A stretch of DNA of 64,000 bases, taken from Denitratimonas yunnanensis (SeqCode) (GTDB lineage: Bacteria > Pseudomonadota > Gammaproteobacteria > Xanthomonadales > Xanthomonadaceae). The notes under the pieces were generated by a model. That model had not been told where the DNA came from. It did not search any database and saw nothing but the letters and a program-made list of their open reading frames with translations. Made by a program: the position numbers and the translations under genes. Where the stretch lies: assembly GCA_026410415.1 (NCBI GenBank), contig JAPMLR010000001.1, positions 1 to 64,000 of the forward strand, given 5' to 3'. Below are positions 11,582-22,203 of the stretch, in pieces. The first letter of the stretch is position 1; every line of letters begins with the position of its first letter.

Positions 11582-12058
11582 TCACTCAGACGACGATGCG
11601 CGCAACGAGTCGGCTCTGGGGGCATCGGCGGCTTCACGCAGACCTGAGAGGGGATCTGCAGCGGAAAGGCGTGCGATGTCGCTCTCCAGAGCCTCGGTGC
11701 GATGCAGCGCACGTGTCAACTCGACCTGTTCGGCCAGTTCCCTGGCGCGTACCCGCTCGTTCCACGGTATGGCGAGGCGCAACACGGCCGACTCGGTGGC
11801 TGGCAACTTGCTGGCAGCGACGAAGTCGGCGAAGTGCAGTTCGATGCGTGGGAACAGGCCGAGAAAGCCGCGACGGAAGACGATGCGGTGGAGCTGTTCC
11901 AGCGCGATTTCCTGCTCCATGACACGGGATTTCAGCAGGCCGAGCACGGCATCGTTGGACTGGTGCTGGAGGCGCAAGCGGGCGTCGGCGAAATGCAGCA
12001 TGCCGCGCAACTCTCCCCAGCCCTCGTGTGTGGATGCCTTGACCCGGACGGAAAACAT
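11582..12058 (-). CDS. Conserved hypothetical cytoplasmic protein (158 aa)
   Basis: The frame is open further upstream, but composition and a GGAA-containing site favour ATG 12058 (MFSVRV-). The product has no signal peptide. A central region rich in hydrophobic and Arg residues (RIVFRRGFLGLFPRIELHF) is followed by a charged helix (RARELAEQVELTRALHRTE) that could form a coiled coil. I recognise no domain. It sits 131 bp upstream of the macroglobulin start on the same strand and is divergent from the amidohydrolase gene, sharing a 152-bp intergenic region. Confidence 0.65.
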   Translation of the reverse strand: MFSVRVKASTHEGWGELRGMLHFADARLRLQHQSNDAVLGLLKSRVMEQEIALEQLHRIVFRRGFLGLFPRIELHFADFVAASKLPATESAVLRLAIPWNERVRARELAEQVELTRALHRTEALESDIARLSAADPLSGLREAADAPRADSLRASSSE

Positions 12059-12210
12059 CGTCGATTCCAGAATGTGCCTGCCAGATGTGACGTCGGCCAC
12101 GATGCCACGTGACGCATCCGTGCCGCAATCGACGCATGGGCCTTCCGGCAGGTGTTGCGGGGAGCGGTTTCGTTTACGGTTCGCAGTTCGCATCCACTCG
12201 GAGTTCCCTC

Positions 12211-15500
<3,290 letters not shown>

Positions 15501-15504
<4 letters not shown>

Positions 15505-15528
15505 CAGCGTTGAGGCCCCGGCTATAAT
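15501..15528 (+). promoter_or_regulatory. Consensus sigma-70 promoter upstream of tRNA-Cys
   Basis: TTGACA at 15501-15506 and TATAAT at 15523-15528 are both perfect, with a 16-bp spacer. The -35 box contains the stop codon (TGA 15502-15504) of the preceding amidohydrolase gene. It is the obvious promoter for the tRNA-Cys transcript about 100 bp downstream. Confidence 0.85.
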
Positions 15529-15547
15529 TGCCGAGCTTCAACACTCA

Positions 15548-15573
15548 CGAAGCCCCGGTTCGCCGGGGTTTCG
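15548..15573 (+). terminator. UUCG-capped hairpin between promoter and tRNA-Cys
   Basis: CGAAGCCCCGG, loop TTCG and CCGGGGTTTCG form an 11-bp stem with one G-T pair, starting about 13 nt after the expected transcription start. The following CGCGTTTCT tract is a poor U-run, so this may be an attenuator or a processing or stability element rather than a full stop. Confidence 0.6.
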
Positions 15574-15629
15574 CGTTTCTGGCAAGACAATCGTCAGAAT
15601 CGCAGCAGCCCTGTGCTGCACGTGCCTCC

Positions 15630-15703
15630 GGCCTGGTGGCAGAGTGGTCATGCAGCGGACTGCAAATCCGTGTACGCCGGTTCGATTCCGACCCAGGCCT
15701 CCA
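15630..15703 (+). tRNA. tRNA-Cys (GCA)
   Basis: The acceptor stem GGCCTGG pairs with CCAGGCC. The anticodon loop is CTGCAAA with GCA anticodon, the T-arm is GGTTCGATTCC and the 3' TCCA is encoded. The 74 nt match the usual bacterial tRNA-Cys. A truncated integrase follows 220 bp later, suggesting this tRNA served as an integration target. Confidence 0.97.
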
Positions 15704-15717
15704 TCAGATAGATGGTC

Positions 15718-15745
15718 AAAAACCTGCAGTGATGCGGGTTTTTTT
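15718..15745 (+). terminator. Terminator after tRNA-Cys
   Basis: AACCTGCA, loop GTGA and TGCGGGTT form an 8-bp stem followed directly by a run of T residues, 15 bp after the tRNA. Confidence 0.9.
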
Positions 15746-15922
15746 GTTTCAGCATGACTCCAGCCCGGTAGTTCGCTGGACTGCGCCGCAGCTCGATACA
15801 ACAGGGTTATCAATAGCTTACGCGCGTTCATCATATGCCGGTGCTTTCTGAAACTTGACCCGGTTTTCCCTCGCGCCGCTCCTATTTGGCTCTTGGAATC
15901 CGGGTCGTTCCAAGGAGTCATC

Positions 15923-16470
15923 ATGGCAAAGATCAAGCTCACCAAGACAGCCGTGGAGTCGGCGCAACCCCAGGCCAAGGATGTCGAACTGCGGGATACC
16001 GTGGTGCCTGACTTCCTGTGCAAGATTACCCCGACGGGCCGCCGGGTGTTCATGCTCCAGTACCGCACGAACTCCGGCCAGCCCCGCAAGCCCTCGCTGG
16101 GGCTGTACGGGGAACTGACCGTCGAACAGGCACGGGTCAAGGCGCAGGACTGGCTGGCCGAGGTTCGCCGGGGCGGCGATCCCGGCGGCGCCAAGGCCGA
16201 GGCGCGCAAGGCGCCCACGATGGCCGAGTTGTGCAAGAAGTTCATGGAGGACTACTCCAAGAAGCGCAACAAGCCCAGCACGCAGGAAGGCTCTCAGGGC
16301 GTCATCGACCGCAACATCATCCCGCTGCTGGGCTGCAAGAAGGTGCAGGACGTGAAGCGGCGCGACATTGCCGGGCTGATGGAGAAGCTGGCCTACAAGC
16401 CGACCGAGGCGAACAAGACCTTCGGCGTGATACGCAAGATGTTCACCCGCGCTCTGCGCCTGCGAAAGTC
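15923..16470 (+). pseudogene. Truncated tyrosine recombinase (integrase), N-terminal part
   Basis: ATG 15923 has AAGGAG 7 bp upstream. Residues about 1-90 match the arm-binding DUF4102 domain of P4-type integrases (LTKTAVES, then KITPTGRRVFMLQYR and LGLYGELT-x-EQAR), and about 100-180 match the SAM-like core-binding domain (TMAELCKKFMEDY, then RNIIPLLGCKKV). Coherent homology ends near 16463; the frame then runs through unrelated sequence to 16651. The catalytic domain with R-H-x-x-R and Tyr is missing, so it cannot recombine. A different frame just past the break (to a stop near 16566) encodes another short remnant. Location beside tRNA-Cys marks the left edge of a former integrative element. 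Confidence 0.85.
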
Positions 16471-16744
16471 ACGGCGTTCCTCGACAGCATGTTCGTGCAG
16501 GCCCGTGACGACGCCCGCAAGCATATCTGTGCCGTCAGGCAGAGTTCGAAGAGTTTGGCTGGATAGCTGGAGTGCCATGTCGCACTGGCTCCATGCCTCT
16601 ACAGCGCTTGCCACAGTTTGTTCCACGAGATGCCGGGGCATTGTCCTATGACATCTCTTGGCATCGATGCACTGGCAAGGTGGCTGCGTCATTTTGTCGC
16701 AGGGCAAGGCTCGTGAGAGGGTGTTCCAATGGGGGATGATGATC

Positions 16745-18058
16745 ATGAAGCTCAATTTCCGGGTGAGTGCCCAATCGCTCCGAACCGTGACTGCGCACCT
16801 GGCGGCAGTCACGCTTGTCAGCGCCATGCTGTCGGCCTGCGGTCATCAGGAGCCGAATCATCTGGCCGCTCCCGCTCCCGCGAACACCGTGTTCGAGGTG
16901 ATGCCACTTCCACATCGGCACGAAGCAGCGAATCCGGATCTGGTGCTTGCACCTTCCGGGCGCTTGCTGCTCAGTTGGGTGGAGCCGCGCGAGGAGGGTG
17001 GGCATCGATTGATGCTGGCGCAGTCGCGGCGTCCTTCCGATGCTGAAATCGAATGGCAGGTGACACCGATCGCGGAGGGCGACAACTGGTTCGTGAACTG
17101 GGCTGATACCCCGCATGTCTGGGCGTTGCCGGATGGTTCGCTGTGGGCGCATTGGTTGCGCAGGACTGGGCCGGGCAGGATGGATTACGGCATCGATCTG
17201 GTGCGATCGGAAGATGGTGGCGCGCTATGGACTGCGCCGCGCCTGGTGAACCTGCCGGGCGTGCTGAGTGATCACGGTTTCGTCAGTTTCTGGGTGCAGG
17301 CTGATGATCAACTGGGCATCGCCTGGCTCGACAGCCGGCAGAAGGGAACATCTGCCGACGATGACCACTCCGATCATCACGCACACCACGGCGGCGGACC
17401 GATGATGCTGCGCGCTGCCACCTTCGGCCCCGATGCAGCGCCGATCACGGAGTGGCCGCTGGATACCTCGACCTGCGATTGCTGCCCGACCAGCAGCGCG
17501 GTGACTTCGCGTGGTGCGGTGGTTGTCTACCGTGGCCGCGCTGCCGGGGAAATCCGCGACATGTGGCTGGTACGGCTCGAGAATGGCGCGTGGACACCTT
17601 CGCGCGCGGTGCATGACGATGGCTGGAAGATCGCCGGATGTCCGGTGAATGGCCCGGCGGTGGAAGCGGCAGGAGAGGATGTCTGGGTGGCGTGGTACAC
17701 CGAGGGCGGTGGTCAGCCGTCGGTGCGCGTGGCACGTTCGATGGATGCCGGTGACCATTTCGAGGCGCCGGTGGAATTGTCCGCAGGGCCGGCCGTGCTT
17801 GGCCGTGTGGCGATGGCCCTTCATGGCGATGAGGTGCTGGTGGCCTGGCTGGAAGAGGGCGGCGAAGGGCAGCAATTGATGCTGGCCCGGATGCGACATG
17901 ACCTGCATGGGATGCGCAAGGAAGTGGTGGCCAGCCTCGATGCAAAGGGCAGGGCGAGTGGCATGCCGCGCCTGGTGGCCAACGGCGTGCATGGGTGGAT
18001 GGTTTGGGTGGATGTCGAGGGCGGTCGTCCGGGCTTGCGCGGCATGCGATTGGACTGA
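16745..18058 (+). CDS. BNR/sialidase-like lipoprotein with His-rich loop and CDCC motif
   Basis: The start is placed at ATG 16745 because GGGGG at 16731-16735 is well spaced from it; ATGs at 16736 and 16739 are too close. The 437-residue product has a lipoprotein signal with Cys32 (MLSAC). The body has beta-propeller features with repeated Trp/Gly strands (VNWADTPHVWALPDGSLWAHW, then WLDSRQKG). Two putative metal sites stand out: a His/Asp cluster at about 206-220 and C244-D-C-C247-PTS. I recognise this CDCC-type propeller from proteobacterial genomes, where it is often called exo-alpha-sialidase, but sialidase activity is not supported. It lies 78 bp upstream of a TonB-dependent receptor, so metal or metal-chelate binding at the outer membrane is a reasonable inference. 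Confidence 0.8.
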   Translation: MKLNFRVSAQSLRTVTAHLAAVTLVSAMLSACGHQEPNHLAAPAPANTVFEVMPLPHRHEAANPDLVLAPSGRLLLSWVEPREEGGHRLMLAQSRRPSDAEIEWQVTPIAEGDNWFVNWADTPHVWALPDGSLWAHWLRRTGPGRMDYGIDLVRSEDGGALWTAPRLVNLPGVLSDHGFVSFWVQADDQLGIAWLDSRQKGTSADDDHSDHHAHHGGGPMMLRAATFGPDAAPITEWPLDTSTCDCCPTSSAVTSRGAVVVYRGRAAGEIRDMWLVRLENGAWTPSRAVHDDGWKIAGCPVNGPAVEAAGEDVWVAWYTEGGGQPSVRVARSMDAGDHFEAPVELSAGPAVLGRVAMALHGDEVLVAWLEEGGEGQQLMLARMRHDLHGMRKEVVASLDAKGRASGMPRLVANGVHGWMVWVDVEGGRPGLRGMRLD

Positions 18059-18136
18059 CTGCGACAATCCGTCACATGGCATGTACGCCGCATCGGCCTA
18101 GGCTGTCGGGCTCCTTCTTCGAGCCATTGAATCCGC

Positions 18137-20335
18137 ATGCCACTCTGCCGTCCTCGTCCGCTTTCACTCGCCATTGCCCAGGTGGTTGCCTGCCTTGCAA
18201 TGTCCACCATGGCAACGTCCGCTCTCGCCGAGAGCGACGCCACATTTGATCGACCTGCCACGCTCGACAAGATCGAAGTGAGAGGCGAGCGTGTCTCGGA
18301 TCTGGAGGAAAAGGCCTCCGGCGCGACTCGGCTGGAGGTGAGTGTCATCGATACGCCGGCGTCGGTCACGGTGATCGACCGGGCCTGGATGGATGCACGC
18401 GGAGTGCGCAGCACGCAGGAGGCCTTGTTTGCCGTTCCCGGCCTCGTCGTCGCATCGCCGCCCGGGCACGGCAATACCGTGAGTTGGCGTGGCTTCGGCG
18501 GTTCCCAGATCAGCCAGATGTTCAACGGCATCGACGTGAAGTACGCCACCATTGCCGCGCGCCCGGTGGATGCGTGGATGTACGAGCGGGTCGAGGCAAT
18601 CGGTGGGCCGGCGAGCTTCCTCTACGGTGCCGGCGCGGTGGGCGGTGCGATCAACTACGTCACGCGCCTGGCCAACTTCGAGCAGGACGATATCGGCGGC
18701 CTGTTGCGGGCGGGTTCGGAAGACACCCTGGTCATCGCGGGCGGGTTCAATCATCGCTTCGGTGGGGACGATGCGAGCCAGGCCCTGCGCATGGACATCG
18801 GGCGCAGTGAACGAAAAGGCTGGGTCGACAATGAGCGGCGCGAGGGCTGGACGTTTGCGACATCGCTGGCCTCGCGTTTCGGCGACAGCTTCACCCACAC
18901 GTTGGCACTGGAGTACCAGAACGAGGACAACCGACGGGTCTACTGGGGATCGCCTGCCGTCGTGTCCGACGCCGGCAGGATGGACATCGTGCCCGGGACG
19001 GCGGGCCGGAACTACAACGTCGGCGACGGGTTCTACGGGCAGGAAGTGATCTGGGCGCGCTCGATCAGCGAATGGTTGCTCGCTAATGGTGGCAGACTGA
19101 CTAACACGATCTACCACTACGACGCTTTGCGCGACTACCGCAACGTCGAGAGCTACCGCTACAACGCCGCCCGCGATGGCGTCATCCGCTCCGGCGTGTT
19201 GCAGCAACGGCACGACCAGCAGGTGTTCGGCAACCGGATCGACTGGAACTGGAACGGCGATATCGCCGGCAGGCCTTCGCATTGGACCGCAGGTCTGGAT
19301 CTCAGCTACAACCGACAGACGCGCTTCCCGCAATCGATCGGCGGCGACGTGGATACAGTGCCGATCGATGCCGCCACGCCGGGCAGCTACTTCGACATTC
19401 CCGGCACCTTCCTCGGCCATCTTCCGGGAGCAACCAACCGCGTCCACACCCAGGCGTTGTCGCTGGAAAACATGACCTGGCTGACGCCGAAACTCGGCCT
19501 GATGACCGGCCTGCGTCACGAGCGGATCGATCTGGCGGTGCAGAACCATCGCACTCCCACGGCCACCAGCCCGGCGCGCTGGGATACCGATTACGCGCCG
19601 ACCACCGGGCGCATCGGGTTGAACTGGAAGGTGAGCGCGGGCACCGCCGTGTACGCGCAAGTCAGCACCGCAGCCGATCCGCCAGCGGGGATTCTTTCGA
19701 CGGGCGGATTCTCGGTGCTGCGCGATTTCGATCTCAGCCGTGGCCGGCAGTTCGAGGTCGGCAGCAAAACCGAATTTGCCGATGGCCGGGGTTCGGCGAC
19801 GCTTGCGGCCTACCGCATCGTGCGCGAGAACCTGGCAATCGCCGATCCCAACACCCCGGGACAAACGCTGCCGGTGGGGCAACAGTCATCGCGCGGCATT
19901 GAAGCGACCATTGAATGGCGACCGGTGGATGCACTGCGGCTGCAGGCCAATGTGGGCTGGGTCGATGCCTCGCTCGATGACTTCTTCGAGAACGTGGGCG
20001 GAGTGCCCACGTCCCGGGCCGGCAATACGCCTGCCAACACGCCAGAACGCGTCGCCAACTTGTGGTTGGACTATGCCTTCAGCGAACGCTGGTCGTCGGG
20101 CGTGGATGCGCGGGTCGTAGCATCGCGGTATGCCGACAATGCCAACACGGTTGAGACGGCGGGTTACGGTCTCTGGGGTGCCTATGTCCGCTGGCAGGCA
20201 TCGCCGCAGCTGACGTTGACCGCGCGAGGCCGGAATCTGGCCGATCGCGAGTATGTACTCCACGCCATCGGAACCAACATGGTCTATTTGGGCGAACCCC
20301 GGGGCGTGGAACTCGAACTTCGGGCACGGTTCTGA
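18137..20335 (+). CDS. TonB-dependent outer-membrane receptor (siderophore/metal type)
   Basis: A 732-residue receptor. The signal peptide ends about residue 31 (ATSALA) and the TonB-box region is near DKIEVRGER. The plug domain is recognisable (TPASVTVIDRAWMD, then the ALFAVPGLVV segment, and ERVEAIGGPASFLYGAGAVGG). A 22-strand barrel follows, ending in the C-terminal Phe needed for BAM insertion. The plug is closest in style to siderophore receptors, but the ligand cannot be read from the sequence. It is probably co-transcribed with the CDCC lipoprotein upstream, and both lie inside the decayed island bounded by tRNA-Cys. Confidence 0.9.
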   Translation: MPLCRPRPLSLAIAQVVACLAMSTMATSALAESDATFDRPATLDKIEVRGERVSDLEEKASGATRLEVSVIDTPASVTVIDRAWMDARGVRSTQEALFAVPGLVVASPPGHGNTVSWRGFGGSQISQMFNGIDVKYATIAARPVDAWMYERVEAIGGPASFLYGAGAVGGAINYVTRLANFEQDDIGGLLRAGSEDTLVIAGGFNHRFGGDDASQALRMDIGRSERKGWVDNERREGWTFATSLASRFGDSFTHTLALEYQNEDNRRVYWGSPAVVSDAGRMDIVPGTAGRNYNVGDGFYGQEVIWARSISEWLLANGGRLTNTIYHYDALRDYRNVESYRYNAARDGVIRSGVLQQRHDQQVFGNRIDWNWNGDIAGRPSHWTAGLDLSYNRQTRFPQSIGGDVDTVPIDAATPGSYFDIPGTFLGHLPGATNRVHTQALSLENMTWLTPKLGLMTGLRHERIDLAVQNHRTPTATSPARWDTDYAPTTGRIGLNWKVSAGTAVYAQVSTAADPPAGILSTGGFSVLRDFDLSRGRQFEVGSKTEFADGRGSATLAAYRIVRENLAIADPNTPGQTLPVGQQSSRGIEATIEWRPVDALRLQANVGWVDASLDDFFENVGGVPTSRAGNTPANTPERVANLWLDYAFSERWSSGVDARVVASRYADNANTVETAGYGLWGAYVRWQASPQLTLTARGRNLADREYVLHAIGTNMVYLGEPRGVELELRARF

Positions 20336-20468
20336 CTTAGCCTGGCAGCGCCGCATGCAGGTGAAGGATGGGCATGCTAATCAACTTGGGTCATCGTATC
20401 TCCCGGTTCCTGGGCTAACCGCTCCACCCGTGCCTATGCCGGATCCCGATGTTCATCAGCGATATGCA

Positions 20469-20495
20469 GCCTGCCACGCCAGCGGCGTGGCAGGC
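20469..20495. repeat. Perfect 12-bp inverted repeat after the receptor gene
   Basis: GCCTGCCACGCC, loop AGC and GGCGTGGCAGGC form a perfect hairpin 134 bp past the receptor stop. No T-run follows on either strand, so it is a weak terminator candidate or a structural repeat. Confidence 0.6.
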
Positions 20496-20504
20496 GCGCC
20501 GAAG

Positions 20505-20660
20505 TTAGCCGGCAGCGCAGTTGTAGGCAGGGATGCCGTCGTTCATCACACCCATGGTGTAACCGCGCGCGGTACTGACTCTGCGTGCCGTCGTTGGAGG
20601 TGACGGTGACGCCGGGGACCTGATTCATCACATCGGCGACCGTGATCAGGTTACCGGTGA
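20505..20660 (-). pseudogene. Fragment of a second TonB-dependent receptor (plug domain)
   Basis: On the minus strand the segment LITVADVMNQVPGVTVTS, then NDGTQSQYRAR, matches the plug of FhuE-type siderophore receptors. A frameshift just after that is needed to continue into GYTMGVMNDGIPAYN before TAA at 20505-20507. Only about 50 residues remain of an expected about 700. The upstream (N-terminal) edge abuts the beginning of the trbG remnant on the opposite strand, so a rearrangement joined two unrelated genes here. Confidence 0.7.
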
Positions 20661-21615
20661 TCCTGCTTGCCCTCGCGGGCTGCGCCTCGCAGGGCAAGCC
20701 GCCGCCCGTGATCTCGCTCGATGAGCCGGTGCAGGCCCAGCCGCTGCCAGAGCCGCCCGCGCCTGTGGAGGTGGTGGCCGTGCCCGAGGTGCTGCCGATG
20801 CCGGCGCAGTTGAAGCCCGTGCCGGAGGTGGAAGATGCAAAACCCACGCCGGAACCGGCAGACGAGAGGGTGCGCGTCTCGCGCGCCAATGCCGAGGCCC
20901 GCGTCGCGCCCACACGCGAGGGCTACGTCAATGCTATTCAGGTGTGGCCCTTCACCGATGGCGCGCTCTATCAGGTCTATGTGGCCGTGGGCCGCGTGAC
21001 CCTGATTGCCTTGCAACCGGGCGAGGAACTGGTGGCGGTGGCCGCCGGCGATACCGTGCGCTGGATCGTGGGCGACACGTCCAGCGGCAGCGGCGCCGAC
21101 CTGCGCGTGAACGTGCTGGTCAAGCCGATTCGCTCGGGCCTCAAGACCAATCTCGTCATCACCACCAGCCGCAGGACGTACCTGCTGGAGCTGTCCTCGA
21201 CGGAAAAGACGTGGATGGCATCGGTGTCCTGGGAGTACCCGCGCGACCGGATGCTGGCTTTGCAGCGCCAGGCGCAGGCGGCCAGCGCCGCCGCGCCGGT
21301 CGATACCGGGCTGGCGCTGGAGAACCTGCGCTTCCGCTACGCGATCAGCGGCAGCAATCCGCCCTGGAAGCCGCTGCGCGCGTTCGATGACGGCGAGAAG
21401 GTCTATATCCAGTTTCCCGCCGGCATTGCACAAGGCGAGCTTCCGCCGTTGTTCGTGATCGGGCCGGAAGGCGACGGGCAATTGGTGAACTACCGCTTCC
21501 GCTCGCCGTACTACATCGTGGATGGTTGTTCGGCGCGGCCGAACTGCGCCTGGGCGGCGACAAGGGCGACGTGGTGCGGATCGAGCGCACGGACGGCGTT
21601 GCGCGGAGGAACTGA
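20642..21615 (+). pseudogene. trbG: TrbG, VirB9-like conjugation protein, frameshifted
   Basis: The sequence from LLALAGCASQGKPPP through VRVSRANAEARVAPTREGYV to SGSNPPWKPLRAFDDGEKVY is a P-type TrbG, an outer-membrane-complex lipoprotein of type IV secretion systems. The original N-terminus is replaced at about 20657 by sequence from the antisense receptor fragment, leaving a GTG at 20642. Near 21523, after YYIVD, one base appears deleted; the correct C-terminus (LFGAAELRLGGDKGDVVRIE) is in the next frame and ends at TGA 21613-21615. Chimeric start plus frameshift make it non-functional. trbI follows 2 bp later, as in Trb operons. Confidence 0.85.
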
Positions 21616-21617
21616 CC

Positions 21618-21845
21618 ATGAGCCAGGACGACGCTCCCGACCTCGCCACGCCGCAGGCAGGCAAGGTCGCGCCGGAAGCGGTGGCGCTGCGCGCTCAGCC
21701 GCGTCCGGTCACTCGCCTGAACCGGCGCACGCTTGGCATCCTCGTCGGCTGCCTGTTGGTCGCCGTCCTTGGGGCCACGATCTGGTCGCTGCAACCGCAG
21801 CGGCGCGGTACGGGCGAGCAACCCGAGCCGCAGCTGCAGGCGTAG
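21618..21845 (+). pseudogene. trbI: TrbI, VirB10-like conjugation protein, N-terminal fragment
   Basis: ATG 21618 starts a TrbI N-terminus: cytoplasmic leader (MSQDDAPDLATPQAGKVAPE), RPVTRLNRRTLG and one transmembrane helix (about 38-56). Homology stops after about 70 residues near 21830, and a stop follows at 21843-21845. Full TrbI is about 400-470 residues. It confirms that a Trb-type transfer operon was once present. Confidence 0.8.
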
Positions 21846-22108
21846 CGCAGGCCGGCGTGCTGGCCGGTTTGGGTAAGGGCTTGCTGGCATTGGTGGGTGG
21901 CCCGATTGGCCTGGATGTTGCCGGTCTCGCTGCATTGGGCTACGGCATGAATGCCATCCGTGCCGAAAGCGCGTCCGGTCCGCTGTGTGACGATGAAGTG
22001 CCTTCATTGGCGATTGCCCGTCTGGAGCAGGACCCCGACATCGGCAGTCCGGCATGCGGTTCACCAGTCCTGATCCAAAGGTCACATTTACTCGGGCTTC
22101 CCGGGTGA
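21846..22108 (+). other. Unidentified coding remnant, hydrophobic Gly/Ala-rich
   Basis: An open frame with no credible start encodes about 85 residues ending at TGA 22106-22108. It includes GLGKGLLALVGGPIGLDVAG, a pattern resembling hydrophobic segments of phage tail tape-measure proteins, then a Cys-containing tail. It is joined directly to the trbI break. The origin is uncertain. Confidence 0.3.
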
Positions 22109-22203
22109 TAAACTCGGATGATTGGCGCGATTGTCGATTCGCGCGGTGGCGTGCACAGGGGCACTGCACCGCACAGTGATGATGTCGGAGTGTGGGGGCA
22201 GGG

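Noticed and set aside
7169..11647. Several long + strand frames (601, 333, 406 residues)
   Set aside because: All overlap the macroglobulin gene in antisense and show no recognisable domain.
16463..16651. Continuation of the integrase frame to 16651
   Set aside because: Residues after the break do not resemble a recombinase catalytic domain; not counted as gene sequence.
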